Positions 46,285-54,914 of a stretch of 64,000 bases of DNA are shown here, piece by piece; within the stretch, counting starts at the first letter, position 1; each line of letters begins with the position of its first letter. Under the pieces are notes generated by a model. It was not told the origin of the DNA. It worked only from the letters and a program-made list of their open reading frames with translations, and did not search any database. This DNA comes from Microbacterium galbinum. GTDB taxonomy: Bacteria; Actinomycetota; Actinomycetes; Actinomycetales; Microbacteriaceae. Made by a program: the position numbers and the translations under genes. The stretch lies in contig NZ_CP078077.1 in NCBI RefSeq assembly GCF_023101185.1, forward strand, positions 434,001-498,000. Reading direction: 5' to 3'.

Positions 46285-46339
46285 GCCCCTCAGCCTACGT
46301 GCGGGCTCCGGAGCGGCGGCGATCCTGTTACGTCGCGCG

Positions 46340-47716
46340 TCACTTCGAGAGGTACGCGAGCAGGTCCTGCCGGGTCAGGACGGTGTGCGGCTTGCCACCC
46401 TCGGTGACCAGCAGCGCATCGGCGTCGGCGAGCGCTGCACGCGCCTGCGCGACGGACGCGTGGATGCCGATGAGCGGCAGCCGCTCCCCCACGTGATCGC
46501 CCACGGCGTCTGCCGGGTTGGCGTCGCCGCGGAACAGCAGGTCGAGCAGACCCTTCTCGTCGACCGTGCCCACGACCTCGCCCATCATGACGGGCGGCTC
46601 GGCGCTGAGCACGACGAGCTGCGAGACGTCGTACTCGGTCATCATGCCGATCGCCTCGAGCACCGTGTCGGTCGGGTGCGCGTGCACGAGATCCGGGATC
46701 GCCTCGCCCTGGCGCGCGGCACGGGCTGCGATCACGTCGGAGACGGTCTCGCCCTCCTCCACCTCGCTGAACCCGTAAGAGCGCATCCAGCCGTCGTTGA
46801 AGATCTTGCCGAGGTAACCGCGACCGCCGTCGGGCAGGAGCACGACCATCACGGCATCCGCGGGCAGGTCCTTGGCGATGCGCAACGCGCCGACGACGGC
46901 CATGCCGCTCGACCCGCCGACGAGGATGCCCTCCTCGCGGGCGAGACGGCGCGTCATCGCGAACGACTCCGCATCGCCCACCGCGACGATCTCGTGCGGC
47001 ACCGCCGGATCGTACGATCCGGGCCAGATGTCCTCGCCGACACCCTCGACGAGGTACGGACGCCCTGTTCCGCCGCTGTAGACGCTGCCCTCGGGGTCGA
47101 TGCCGATGATGCGCACGCGGTCGTCCGACACCTCGCGCAGGTAGCGCCCCGTGCCGCTGATGGTTCCGCCCGTGCCGACGCCGGCGACGAAGTGCGTGAC
47201 CGTGCCGTCGGTGTCGCGCCAGATCTCGGGGCCCGTGGTCTCGTAGTGGCTGCGGGGACCGTTGGGGTTCTCGTACTGGTTGGGCTTGAACGCGCCGGGG
47301 ATCTCGCGCGCGAGCCGATCGCTCACGCTGTAGTACGACTCCGGGCTGTCGGCCGGCACCGACGTCGGCGTCACGACGACCTCGGCTCCGTAGGCCCGCA
47401 GCACGTCGATCTTGTCGTCGCCGACCTTGTCGGGCACCACGAAGACGCACGCGTACCCGCGCTGCTGGGCGACCAGGGCGAGTCCGACACCGGTGTTGCC
47501 GCTCGTGGGTTCGACGATCGTCCCACCCGGCTTCAGCTGGCCCGCCGCCTCGGCCGCGTCGATGATGCGCGAGGCGATGCGGTCCTTCGACGAGCCGCCG
47601 GGGTTGAAGTACTCGAGCTTGACGAGAACCGTGCACGCGACGCCCTCGGTGACGTGACGGAGCTTCACGAGGGGCGTGTCGCCGACAAGGTCGACGATCG
47701 AATCTGCGTACTTCAT
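46340..47716 (-). CDS. cbs: Cystathionine beta-synthase
   Basis: This 458-residue enzyme condenses serine or acetylserine with homocysteine. The N-terminal PLP domain has FNPGGSSKDRIASRII with the PLP Lys, PTSGNTGVGLALVAQQRGY, and VGTGGTISGTGRYLRE. Two CBS domains at the C-terminus (about 340-455) may bind adenosyl ligands. The start is ATG 47716 (MKYADSIVDLVGDTPLV). TACGCT (47728-47723) is exactly six bases upstream and no ribosome site is visible, so the mRNA is probably leaderless. metB follows after a 55-base gap and has its own promoter-like box. Confidence 0.94.
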   Translation of the reverse strand: MKYADSIVDLVGDTPLVKLRHVTEGVACTVLVKLEYFNPGGSSKDRIASRIIDAAEAAGQLKPGGTIVEPTSGNTGVGLALVAQQRGYACVFVVPDKVGDDKIDVLRAYGAEVVVTPTSVPADSPESYYSVSDRLAREIPGAFKPNQYENPNGPRSHYETTGPEIWRDTDGTVTHFVAGVGTGGTISGTGRYLREVSDDRVRIIGIDPEGSVYSGGTGRPYLVEGVGEDIWPGSYDPAVPHEIVAVGDAESFAMTRRLAREEGILVGGSSGMAVVGALRIAKDLPADAVMVVLLPDGGRGYLGKIFNDGWMRSYGFSEVEEGETVSDVIAARAARQGEAIPDLVHAHPTDTVLEAIGMMTEYDVSQLVVLSAEPPVMMGEVVGTVDEKGLLDLLFRGDANPADAVGDHVGERLPLIGIHASVAQARAALADADALLVTEGGKPHTVLTRQDLLAYLSK

Positions 47717-47732
47717 AGGTTCAGCGTAGAAC

Positions 47733-47775
47733 GACGGATGCCGTGGCGCAGAAGTGTTGCGCCACGGCATCCGTC
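47733..47775 (-). terminator. Hairpin terminator of the sugar ABC operon
   Basis: An 18-bp perfect stem (GACGGATGCCGTGGCGCA, 7-base loop, complement) lies 46 bases after the permease stop and just ahead of the cbs -10 box. No long U-tract is present. Confidence 0.75.
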
Positions 47776-47821
47776 CTTCGTCTCGCTCCGCTCGCTCAGG
47801 AACCGGGGCGAGTGGCGGCCA

Positions 47822-48793
47822 TCAGCCCTTGGTCGCGCCGGCCAGCAGGCCGCGCACGAAGAAGCGCTGGAGGGCGAAGAACACGATCAACGGGATGATG
47901 ATCGAGATGAAGGTTCCCGCCGACTGCAGGAACCACTTGTTGCCCCACGTGCCCGACAACGAGTTGAGGGCCTGAGTGATCGGCAGCGCGCCCGGCGAGG
48001 CGAAGATCGTCGCGACGAGCAGGTCGTTCCACACCCACAGGAACTGGAAGATGCCGAACGACGCGATCGCGGGAGCGGCCAGCGGCAGGATGATCCGGAA
48101 GAACACCTGGCCGTGACCGGCACCGTCGACACGGGCCGCCTCGATGATCTCGCCGGGGATCTCCGAGATGAAGTTGTGCAGCATGAACGTCGCGAGCGGC
48201 AGCGCGAAGATCGCGTGCGCGATCCAGACGCGGGCGAAGCTGTACTGCACCTCGTTCAGACCGAAGCCCGGGAAGATCGGCACGTCGTTGATCGACAGGC
48301 CGTCCGAGAACAGGCTCAGCAGCGGCACGAGGGCCATCTGCAGCGGCACGATCTGCAGCGCGAAGACGAACACGAACAGCATGTTGCGACCCTTGAAGTC
48401 GATCCATGCGAACGCGTACGCGGCGAGTGCCGCCATCACGATCGGGAACACCGTCGCGGGGATGGTGATCGCGAGCGAGTTCACGAACGCCGAGGCGAGC
48501 GTGGTCGAGGTGCCGCCCGAGTTCCAGGCCTGCACGTAGTTGTCGAGCGTGAACTCGGGGTTCGTGAAGACCGTCCACCAGCCCGAGTTCTGCGTGTCGG
48601 CACCGGGACGGAACGAGGTGACGAAGAGGCCGAAGGTCGGGATCGTCCAGAAGATGGCGATGATCGCGGCGGCGATCGTCGCGCCCTTCGACGTCAGCTT
48701 CTTGTGGGCGATCGCCTCGTTCTTGCGCGTGTCACGGGCGACCTGCCGCTTGGTGCGGTTGTCGGGCGTGACGACGAGTTGTGTGGCGCTCAT
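47822..48793 (-). CDS. CUT1 sugar ABC transporter permease (MalG/AglG type)
   Basis: This 323-residue protein has six membrane helices and the cytoplasmic EAA loop EIIEAARVDGAGHGQVFFRIILPLAAPA near residue 220, which docks the ATPase. The N-terminal basic segment is followed by TIFWTIPTFGLFVTSFRPGADTQNSGWW, typical of MalG-like permeases of alpha-glucoside systems. It overlaps the partner permease by one base. It is the last gene of the substrate-binding protein, permease, permease operon. No ATPase is encoded here, so a shared MsiK/MalK-like ATPase is presumably used. Confidence 0.93.
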   Translation of the reverse strand: MSATQLVVTPDNRTKRQVARDTRKNEAIAHKKLTSKGATIAAAIIAIFWTIPTFGLFVTSFRPGADTQNSGWWTVFTNPEFTLDNYVQAWNSGGTSTTLASAFVNSLAITIPATVFPIVMAALAAYAFAWIDFKGRNMLFVFVFALQIVPLQMALVPLLSLFSDGLSINDVPIFPGFGLNEVQYSFARVWIAHAIFALPLATFMLHNFISEIPGEIIEAARVDGAGHGQVFFRIILPLAAPAIASFGIFQFLWVWNDLLVATIFASPGALPITQALNSLSGTWGNKWFLQSAGTFISIIIPLIVFFALQRFFVRGLLAGATKG

Positions 48794-50133
48794 CAGCGGA
48801 TCTCCCTCTGCTTGGCCATCGATCGGGCGTTGTAGACGATCAGGGGCAGCACGAACAGGAACAGCACGACGGCCAGCGCCGAGGAGTGCCCGTAACTCTG
48901 GAACCTCTGCTGCTGGTTGACCATCTCGAATCCGAGCACGCTCGTCTCGTCACGACCACCGGTCATGACGGCGACGATGTCGTACACCTTCAGCGAGGCG
49001 ATCGTGATCGTGGTGAGCACCACGATCAACGAGGAGCGGATGCCGGGGACGGTGACGTTGCGGAACCGCTGCCAGGCGTTGGTGCCGTCGAGTTCGGCGG
49101 CCTCCATCTGCTCGATCGGCACGGCCTTGATCGCGGCGGAGAGGATCACCATCGCGAAGCCCGTCTGCGTCCAGATGAACACGATGAGGAGCATCAGGGT
49201 GTTGAGCACCGGCTTGATGGCGAGCCACTGCACGGGGTCGCCGCCGAACGCGGTGACGATCGCGTTGAGGAGACCGATCTGGTCACCCTGACGCGCGTCG
49301 TACATGAACTTCCAGATGATGCCGGCGCCGACGAACGAGATCGCGACGGGCATGAACACGAGAACCTTGAGGATCTTCTCGCCACGCGCCCGGTCGATGA
49401 ACACGGCGTAGGCGAGACCGATGACCACCGAGACGGTCGGGGCCAGGAGCGCCCAGAGGATCGTGTTGATCACCGAGGAGGTGCCGACGGGGTTCGTGAA
49501 CACCCAGACGTAGTTCTCGAAGCCGACGAAGTTCGCGCCGGTCTTGTCGAAGAACGACTTGAAGATGGTCGAGATCGCCGGGTAGATCAGGCCCAGGATG
49601 AGCATGATCGAGGCGGGTGCCATGAAGAGCACGAGCTGGAAGAGGTAGCCGGCTCCCTGGCGGGCGCGGAAGTCCGCGAAGAAGAGCAGCGCGCCGACCA
49701 GCAGGGCGATCGCCACGACGTAGAGCACGGCGTTCTGGTACGGACGCAGCAGCAGGAAGGCGAGCACCGGGATCACCAGGCAGGCGACCAGCCGCATGAT
49801 GAAGTAGCCGCGACCGGGGCGCGGGGCGAACTCGATGAGCACCAGGATGATGGCCACCACCACGCCGAAGACGGCGAGGATCACGGGGATCTGCACGAGC
49901 GGGTGCATGCCGCCGAGGGCCACGAAGAAGCTGTTGAGCGAGAACCCGATGGTCGTGCGGGCGGACTCTTCGGTGGAGGTGGTGAAGACGAGCAGGAGGG
50001 CGAGGGCGACGAGCACGACGAAGCCGATCGCGAGGACGGCGCGCGTGATCGCGCGCCCCTTCGGATCGGCGCCGTGCCTCGTCACCGGAAGTTCGTCGGC
50101 TTCGACGGACTTCTCGATGGTCGCTTGCGACAT
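48793..50133 (-). CDS. CUT1 sugar ABC transporter permease (MalF/AglF type)
   Basis: This 446-residue permease is longer than usual (about 300) because of an N-terminal extension with three or four extra helices (about 25-160). The standard six-helix core follows, with the EAA loop EQMEAAELDGTNAWQRFRNVTVPG near 360. AAGGGGA precedes ATG 50133. It follows the binding-protein gene after a 109-base gap that holds a strong hairpin. Such long MalF-like subunits occur in actinobacterial alpha-glucoside systems; the sugar is inferred. Confidence 0.92.
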   Translation of the reverse strand: MSQATIEKSVEADELPVTRHGADPKGRAITRAVLAIGFVVLVALALLLVFTTSTEESARTTIGFSLNSFFVALGGMHPLVQIPVILAVFGVVVAIILVLIEFAPRPGRGYFIMRLVACLVIPVLAFLLLRPYQNAVLYVVAIALLVGALLFFADFRARQGAGYLFQLVLFMAPASIMLILGLIYPAISTIFKSFFDKTGANFVGFENYVWVFTNPVGTSSVINTILWALLAPTVSVVIGLAYAVFIDRARGEKILKVLVFMPVAISFVGAGIIWKFMYDARQGDQIGLLNAIVTAFGGDPVQWLAIKPVLNTLMLLIVFIWTQTGFAMVILSAAIKAVPIEQMEAAELDGTNAWQRFRNVTVPGIRSSLIVVLTTITIASLKVYDIVAVMTGGRDETSVLGFEMVNQQQRFQSYGHSSALAVVLFLFVLPLIVYNARSMAKQREIR

Positions 50134-50182
50134 GGGAGTCCCCTTCTGAGTACTGCCGCGTACTCGGGCGAATGGATGGGAG

Positions 50183-50216
50183 GAGCGGGGCCGGGCTCTG
50201 GAGCCCGACCCCGCTC
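50183..50216 (-). terminator. Intercistronic hairpin after the binding-protein gene
   Basis: Arms GAGCGGGGCCGGGCTC and GAGCCCGACCCCGCTC (16 bases, one mismatch) are separated by only TG. It lies between the binding protein and the permeases. It could stop part of transcription or protect the upstream mRNA 3' end, giving excess binding protein. Confidence 0.7.
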
Positions 50217-50242
50217 AGCTCACGCTGATCGTAGCGAGACGA

Positions 50243-51568
50243 TCAGTTCTCGTAGCCGGCCTGGATGTCGGAGAGCACCGTGTCGGTGTCCTTGCCGTCG
50301 ATCCAGTCGACCATTCCCTTCCAGAACGAACCCGAACCGACGGTCGACGGCATCAGGTCGGAGGCGTCGAAGCGGAACGTGGTGGTGTCGCTCTGCATCG
50401 TCTCCATGGCCTCCTTCAGGAACTCGCTCGAGGCGAGGCTCGGGTCGGCGTTCTTGTTGGCGGAGATGACGCCACCGAGCTTCACGCGTGCGTCGGCGAA
50501 CTCCGGCGAGGCCATGAACTCGAGAACTTGCTGGGTCGCGTCGTCGTCGGAGAATCCGGCGACGAACTCGCCGCCACCCTCGACCTGGACCTCGCCGGCC
50601 GTCTCGCCCGGCATGATGAACGCGTAGACGTCACCGTCGGGTCCGATCTCGGGCGTGTTGCCGTCGGCGGTCTGCGCCTCGAGGAAGTTCGCCGAGAGGA
50701 ACGACGCCTGGTGGGTCAGGGCGCACTTGCCCTGCGCCAGGGTCGCCGCCACGTCGCCGAAGGCGGTGGAGTTGATGCTCTTCACGTCGCCGTAGCCCGC
50801 GTTGACGTAGTCCGGGTTGAGGAGGATCTCGCCGACGGCGTCGAAGGCTTCCTTGATCTCGGGGTCGGTGAACTTGACCTCACCGGCCACCCACTGGTCG
50901 TAGACCTCGGGGCCGGACTGACGGAGGACGAGGTCCTCGATCCAGTCGGTTCCCGGCCAGCCGGACGCCGCCTCGGACGAGAAGCCGGCGCACCAGGCGG
51001 GGCCGCCGGTCGTGTCGACGATCGTCTGGGTGAGGGTCAGCATCTCGTCCCACGTGGTCGGGACCTCGACGCCCCACTCGGCGAACTGCTTGGGCGAGTA
51101 CCAGACGTAGCCCTTGAGGTTCGCGAGCATCGGTGCCGCGTAGAAGGTGTCGTCGAACGTGCCGTACTTCTTCCAGTCCTCGGACCAGTTCTCGTCGACC
51201 GCCGCCTCGACGGCCTCGGGCGCCGCCTTCACCTTGCCAGTGTCGACGAGGGTCTTGAGCAGACCCGGCTGGGGGACGATCGCGATGTCGGGGGCGTCGC
51301 CACCGGTGACCTTGGTCACGATGTTGCCCTCGAAGCCCTTGTCGCCGGTGTACTCGACGGTGATGCCGGTGTCTTCGGTGAACTGCTCGAAGGACTTGTT
51401 CAGGTCGTCAGCCTCGACGCCCGTGATACCTCCGGAGATGCGGACCGTGGTCTTCGCATCTCCACCGCCGTCGCCGCTGCCGCCCTCGGCGCAGCCGGCC
51501 AGAACCAGGGTCGCTGCTCCGACGAGCGCGATCGGTGCAAGAAGGCGGTATCGCTGTGACAAAGCCAT
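50243..51568 (-). CDS. Sugar ABC transporter substrate-binding lipoprotein
   Basis: This 441-residue lipoprotein has a signal peptide with lipobox LAGC (Cys26) and a Gly/Asp-rich linker, then a periplasmic-binding family 1 fold. Segments such as GGDAPDIAIVPQPGLLKTLV and YGTFDDTFYAAPMLANLKGYVWY resemble AglE-type alpha-glucoside binders. AGGAGA lies five bases before ATG 51568. A promoter is visible upstream: TTGTGC (51676-51671), 18 bases, TAGGTT (51652-51647), with an operator-like GGAACCGATTCC at the start point. The ligand is uncertain. Confidence 0.92.
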   Translation of the reverse strand: MALSQRYRLLAPIALVGAATLVLAGCAEGGSGDGGGDAKTTVRISGGITGVEADDLNKSFEQFTEDTGITVEYTGDKGFEGNIVTKVTGGDAPDIAIVPQPGLLKTLVDTGKVKAAPEAVEAAVDENWSEDWKKYGTFDDTFYAAPMLANLKGYVWYSPKQFAEWGVEVPTTWDEMLTLTQTIVDTTGGPAWCAGFSSEAASGWPGTDWIEDLVLRQSGPEVYDQWVAGEVKFTDPEIKEAFDAVGEILLNPDYVNAGYGDVKSINSTAFGDVAATLAQGKCALTHQASFLSANFLEAQTADGNTPEIGPDGDVYAFIMPGETAGEVQVEGGGEFVAGFSDDDATQQVLEFMASPEFADARVKLGGVISANKNADPSLASSEFLKEAMETMQSDTTTFRFDASDLMPSTVGSGSFWKGMVDWIDGKDTDTVLSDIQAGYEN

Positions 51569-51629
51569 TTACTTCTCCTCTTCAGGTGGATCATCGTCCG
51601 CCCAAGGGAGCAATCGCCGCAACCATTGG

Positions 51630-51641
51630 GGAACCGATTCC
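51630..51641. promoter_or_regulatory. LacI-type operator at the ABC operon start
   Basis: GGAACCGATTCC, 10 of 12 bases palindromic, covers the expected transcription start of the binding-protein gene. It matches the site at 51754 in all but one base. Confidence 0.65.
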
Positions 51642-51727
51642 AGGTAAACCTACTGGCCTTTCCTCCCGCGGCACAACTGGGGAAGGTCACAAGATCGCAT
51701 CCTTTCGCGGCATATCGGGATGCGGAA

Positions 51728-51741
51728 TGGGAGCGCTCTCA
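51728..51741. promoter_or_regulatory. CebR-like LacI-family box
   Basis: TGGGAGCGCTCTCA differs at one base from the TGGGAGCGCTCCCA palindrome known for CebR-type LacI regulators. It lies in the divergent region ahead of the LacI gene. Confidence 0.65.
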
Positions 51742-51753
51742 TTGTTTTCGTGT

Positions 51754-51765
51754 GGAACCGGTTCC
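51754..51765. promoter_or_regulatory. LacI-type operator ahead of the LacI gene
   Basis: GGAACCGGTTCC is a perfect palindrome. It overlaps a possible -35 (TTCCTT 51762-51767) of a plus-strand promoter with -10 TACGCT at 51786-51791, which would allow autoregulation. Confidence 0.65.
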
Positions 51766-51872
51766 TTTTCGGCCCCGTCACGCACTACGCTGACATCGGC
51801 GCGTCCCCCCGCGCGCCGGCGTCGATGCCACGAGCGAGAACCCTCGATGCCGAGATTGGTCGAGGAGGACCG

Positions 51873-52877
51873 ATGAGCAAGATCGCCGACGTCGCAGCCC
51901 GCGCCGGCGTCTCGAAGGCCACCGCGAGCAGGGCTCTCAGCGGACGCGGCTACGTCTCGGACGAGACGCGTCAGCGCGTGGAACAGGCCGCCGCAGAGCT
52001 GTCGTACGTCGCCCACTCCTCCGCCACCAGCCTCGCCACCGGCCGCACGCAGACCGTCGGGGTGGTCATGCCCCCGGTCGACCGCTGGTTCTTCGCCGAG
52101 CTCCTCGCCGGCATCCAGGAGTCACTGTTCGCGCTCGACTACGACCTCGCCCTCTACGGGGTCCCCGAGGGGTCAGAGACCCGCGAGCGTCTCTTCTCGA
52201 ACGTGCTCCCCCGCCGTCGCTTCGACGGCATCATCGCCGTCGGCATCCAGCCCAGTGCTCACGAACTCGAGCGGTTGCAGCAGACCGGGCGTCCGCTCGT
52301 CAGCGTCGGGCCCTACAGCGAGGGATCGAGCGCCGTCTCGATCGACGACGCCGCCGCCGCGCGCATCGCCACCGAGCACCTGATCGAGCTGGGCCACACC
52401 GCGATCGCGTTCGTCGGCGGGACGACGGATGCCGCGGCGCTCAGCTACGGCGACGAGAAGCGCATCGACGGCTATCTCGCCGCGCTCGGCACCGCCGGGA
52501 TCGCCGACGAGGCACGCGTCGCAGGATCGGGCCCCACCCTCTCCGAGGGGTACGCCGCAGCCGTCGGCATCCTCGGAGATCGGCGGCACCGGCCGACCGC
52601 GATCGTCGCGGTGTGCGACGAGGCCGCGATCGGTACGATCATCGCCGCCCGGCGCCTCGGCATCGCCGTGCCGACCGAGCTCAGCGTCGTCGGGATCGAC
52701 GACCACGAGCACGCCGAGCTCTTCGCCCTGACGACGATCCGCCAGTCGCCGCGCGACCAGGGTCACGACGCCGTCCGTCTCCTCACGCAGCGGATGGACG
52801 ACCCGGATTCAGCCGTCGAGCAGGTCGCCGCGGCATCCGCTCTCGTGGTGCGCGGGTCGACCGCCGCGCCGCGCTGA
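51873..52877 (+). CDS. LacI family transcriptional regulator
   Basis: This 334-residue repressor starts at ATG 51873 behind GAGGAGGA. The N-terminal helix-turn-helix is KIADVAARAGVSKATASRALSGRGYVS with the hinge YVAHSSATSLATGRT. The sugar-binding core follows, with VVMPPVDRWFFAELLAGI and the effector-side VVGIDDHEHAELFALTTIRQ. It is divergent from the sugar ABC operon across 304 bases that hold three palindromic operators, so it very probably controls both itself and the transporter. The inducer should be the transported sugar or a derivative. Confidence 0.93.
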   Translation: MSKIADVAARAGVSKATASRALSGRGYVSDETRQRVEQAAAELSYVAHSSATSLATGRTQTVGVVMPPVDRWFFAELLAGIQESLFALDYDLALYGVPEGSETRERLFSNVLPRRRFDGIIAVGIQPSAHELERLQQTGRPLVSVGPYSEGSSAVSIDDAAAARIATEHLIELGHTAIAFVGGTTDAAALSYGDEKRIDGYLAALGTAGIADEARVAGSGPTLSEGYAAAVGILGDRRHRPTAIVAVCDEAAIGTIIAARRLGIAVPTELSVVGIDDHEHAELFALTTIRQSPRDQGHDAVRLLTQRMDDPDSAVEQVAAASALVVRGSTAAPR

Positions 52878-52894
52878 GGCGCGCCCCCTTAACG

Positions 52895-52928
52895 CACGAA
52901 TGCCCCGGCCGGAGCCGGGGCATTCGTG
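52895..52928. terminator. Bidirectional terminator between lacI and rplL
   Basis: A 14-bp perfect stem (CACGAATGCCCCGG, loop CCGGAG, CCGGGGCATTCGTG) lies between convergent genes, 17 bases from each stop. Confidence 0.85.
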
Positions 52929-52944
52929 AAGCGTTCAGACGCGA

Positions 52945-53328
52945 TTACTTGAGGGTAACCGTGGCGCCTGCCTCTTCGAGAGCAGCCTTCGCCTTCTCGG
53001 CGGTCTCCTTGTTCGCGCCCTCGAGCACGGCCTTGGGAGCACCGTCGACGACGGCCTTGGCCTCGCCGAGGCCCAGCGAGGTGAGCTCGCGGACCGTCTT
53101 GATGACCTGGATCTTCTTGTCGCCAGCCGACTCGAGGATGACGTCGAAGGAGTCCTTCTCTTCCTCAGCCTCAGCAGCGCCTGCGCCACCCGCAGCGCCG
53201 GCAACGGCGACGGGTGCAGCAGCGGTGACCTCGAACTTCTCCTCGAACGCCTTCACGAACTCGTTGAGCTCGATGAGGGTGAGGCCGGCGAACTGCTCGA
53301 GCAGCTCCTCGGTGGAAAGCTTCGCCAT
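52945..53328 (-). CDS. rplL: 50S ribosomal protein L7/L12
   Basis: This 127-residue stalk protein recruits translation GTPases. The N-terminal dimerisation domain ([28 protein letters not shown]), the Ala/Gly/Val hinge (about 38-55), and the C-terminal domain ([27 protein letters not shown]...[14 protein letters not shown]) are complete. It has the usual length. It lies 48 bases after rplJ on the same strand with AGGAG upstream, and is followed by a strong terminator. Confidence 0.98.
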   Translation of the reverse strand: MAKLSTEELLEQFAGLTLIELNEFVKAFEEKFEVTAAAPVAVAGAAGGAGAAEAEEEKDSFDVILESAGDKKIQVIKTVRELTSLGLGEAKAVVDGAPKAVLEGANKETAEKAKAALEEAGATVTLK

Positions 53329-53376
53329 GATGTATCTCCTAGATAGATGGGGTTTGTAGACGAGATCGCCGGACGC

Positions 53377-53865
53377 TTACGCGGCCTCTGCGGTCTCCAG
53401 CTTTTCGCGAAGCGCGTCGATGGTGGCGGCAGCCTTGCCCATCGTCGCCTTCATCATGCCCGCAGCCTTCGCCAGCAGAACCTCACGGCTCTCGAGCGAG
53501 GCGTACTTGTTGACCTCGTCGGCGGTGAGGGCTTCGCCCTCGAAGATGCCGGCCTTGATCACGAGAAGCGGGTTGGCCTTGGCGAAGTCACGCAGAGCCT
53601 TGGCGGTGGCGACGAAGTCACCGTGCACGAACGCGACGGCCGACGGACCCTTGAGGTCGTCGTCCAGCGCGGTGATGCCGGCCTTGTTGGCCGCAAGCTT
53701 GGTCAGCGTGTTCTTCACCACGGCGTACTCAGCGTCCTGACGGATGCTGTTGCGCAGCTCCTTGAGCTGGGCAACCGTCAGACCGCGGTACTCGGTCAGC
53801 AGGACGGCGGACGAGTTCTCGAATGACTTCGTGAGCTCGGCGACCGATGCATCCTTCTGCGCCAT
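53377..53865 (-). CDS. rplJ: 50S ribosomal protein L10
   Basis: This 162-residue protein anchors L7/L12 dimers on the ribosome. The start ATG 53865 has AAGGAGTGACC upstream and gives [19 protein letters not shown]. The sequence has the usual [17 protein letters not shown] and [11 protein letters not shown] blocks and a C-terminal helix for L7/L12. A leader of about 190 bases upstream carries an attenuator-like hairpin. The rplKA genes are not next door, so rplJL has its own promoter. Confidence 0.97.
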   Translation of the reverse strand: MAQKDASVAELTKSFENSSAVLLTEYRGLTVAQLKELRNSIRQDAEYAVVKNTLTKLAANKAGITALDDDLKGPSAVAFVHGDFVATAKALRDFAKANPLLVIKAGIFEGEALTADEVNKYASLESREVLLAKAAGMMKATMGKAAATIDALREKLETAEAA

Positions 53866-53927
53866 GGTCACTCCTTGGTGTGTACGAGGCGCCGCACGGT
53901 GGTGGGGCGCCGACCTGGACCGCCCGC

Positions 53928-53966
53928 AACAACAAGAAGAGCTCCGGCGCAAGCGCACGGAGCTCT
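53928..53966 (-). promoter_or_regulatory. Attenuator-like hairpin in the rplJ leader
   Basis: On the minus strand AGAGCTCCG pairs with CGGAGCTCT, with inner GCGC/GCGC pairs and an AA-type loop, followed by TCTTGTTGTT. It sits about 90 bases into the leader and 62 bases before ATG. This fits feedback control of L10 synthesis, where L10-L12 binding to the leader alters termination. Confidence 0.7.
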
Positions 53967-54064
53967 GAAAAGATCGTGACACCTGCGCGGGCCCCTGCGA
54001 TGCAGAGCTTCGATCGACATGTACTCGCGCACACGACGATGACCAGCGGTCTTCGGTTGGTTCA

Positions 54065-54093
54065 ACTGTACCCCACGGCATCCGCTCCCCCAA
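54065..54093 (-). promoter_or_regulatory. Promoter of rplJL
   Basis: TTGGGG (54093-54088), 17 bases, TACAGT (54070-54065). Transcription would start near 54058. The region 53866-54198 holds this promoter, the leader and the yqaJ promoter, and no other gene. Confidence 0.6.
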
Positions 54094-54198
54094 ATCGCGG
54101 GGTCTCTTTGCGCCGCCATGATCACCGAGACAACGGCACGGCGCGGACGAGCGGCGTGTGGGGTCGGCGAGGTCGGAGGGCGGGGTTACGCTCGATGG

Positions 54199-54879
54199 GT
54201 GACCCCCGAACTCGCCGCACGCATCGTCGCGGACTCCCGCGACCGCGTTGCCTGGCTGCGGGCCCGGTCACGAGGCATCACCGCCACCGACGTCGCCGGA
54301 CTCACCTCCGAGAGGTCGATCGCGCGGGCGGCCGAGTCCAAGCTCGGCGGCGGACCCCGCTTCGGCGGCAACGCCTACACCGATCATGGCCGGCGCCGCG
54401 AGCCCGAGATCGCCGCCTGGGTGGCGGCGACCCACGGCATCCTGCCCTCGTCCGCCCTGTTCCGCGCCGAGGTCGAGCACCGCCACCTCGCGACCCCCGA
54501 CGGCATCGCGGTCGACGCCGACGGCCGCATCAAGCTCGCCGAGATCAAGACGACGAACAAGGCGTTCCGCGGCATCCCGCGCACCTACCTCCGCCAGGTG
54601 TGGTGGCAACAGCACGTGCTGGGCGCCGAACGCACGCTCTTCGTCTGGGAGGAGCACGTCGACTTCGCCCCCATCCACGACGAGCCGCGCTGCGTGTGGA
54701 TCGACCGCGACGACCGCGAGATCGCGAAGCTCGTGGGCCTCGCGACCGACCTCATCGACGAGCTCTACCGTCGCACGACCGGTCAGCAGGTTCCGACCCG
54801 CACGACGGATGCCGCGGCCAGCCGCCGCGAGCAGCTGCGCGAGCGCGACGCGTTCCGCGCGCTCGCCCTCGCGGACTGA
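54199..54879 (+). CDS. YqaJ-type viral recombinase / lambda-exonuclease family nuclease
   Basis: This 226-residue protein has the YqaJ fold: [15 protein letters not shown] near residue 25, a [13 protein letters not shown] helix, then [23 protein letters not shown] with the Asp and Glu-x-Lys of the PD-(D/E)xK nuclease. The later [22 protein letters not shown] is also characteristic. Such enzymes degrade or recombine double-stranded DNA ends, often from phages, but no phage gene is nearby. The start is GTG 54199, with TACGCT (54187-54192) exactly six bases before it. The function in the host is unknown. Confidence 0.87.
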   Translation: MTPELAARIVADSRDRVAWLRARSRGITATDVAGLTSERSIARAAESKLGGGPRFGGNAYTDHGRRREPEIAAWVAATHGILPSSALFRAEVEHRHLATPDGIAVDADGRIKLAEIKTTNKAFRGIPRTYLRQVWWQQHVLGAERTLFVWEEHVDFAPIHDEPRCVWIDRDDREIAKLVGLATDLIDELYRRTTGQQVPTRTTDAAASRREQLRERDAFRALALAD

Positions 54880-54914
54880 CGTCTCGCAGACCCGCGCACG
54901 GCCCCGGCCCCGGT

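Noticed and set aside
54199..54879. A prophage suggested by the YqaJ gene
   Set aside because: No integrase, terminase, capsid or attachment repeat is present within the window.
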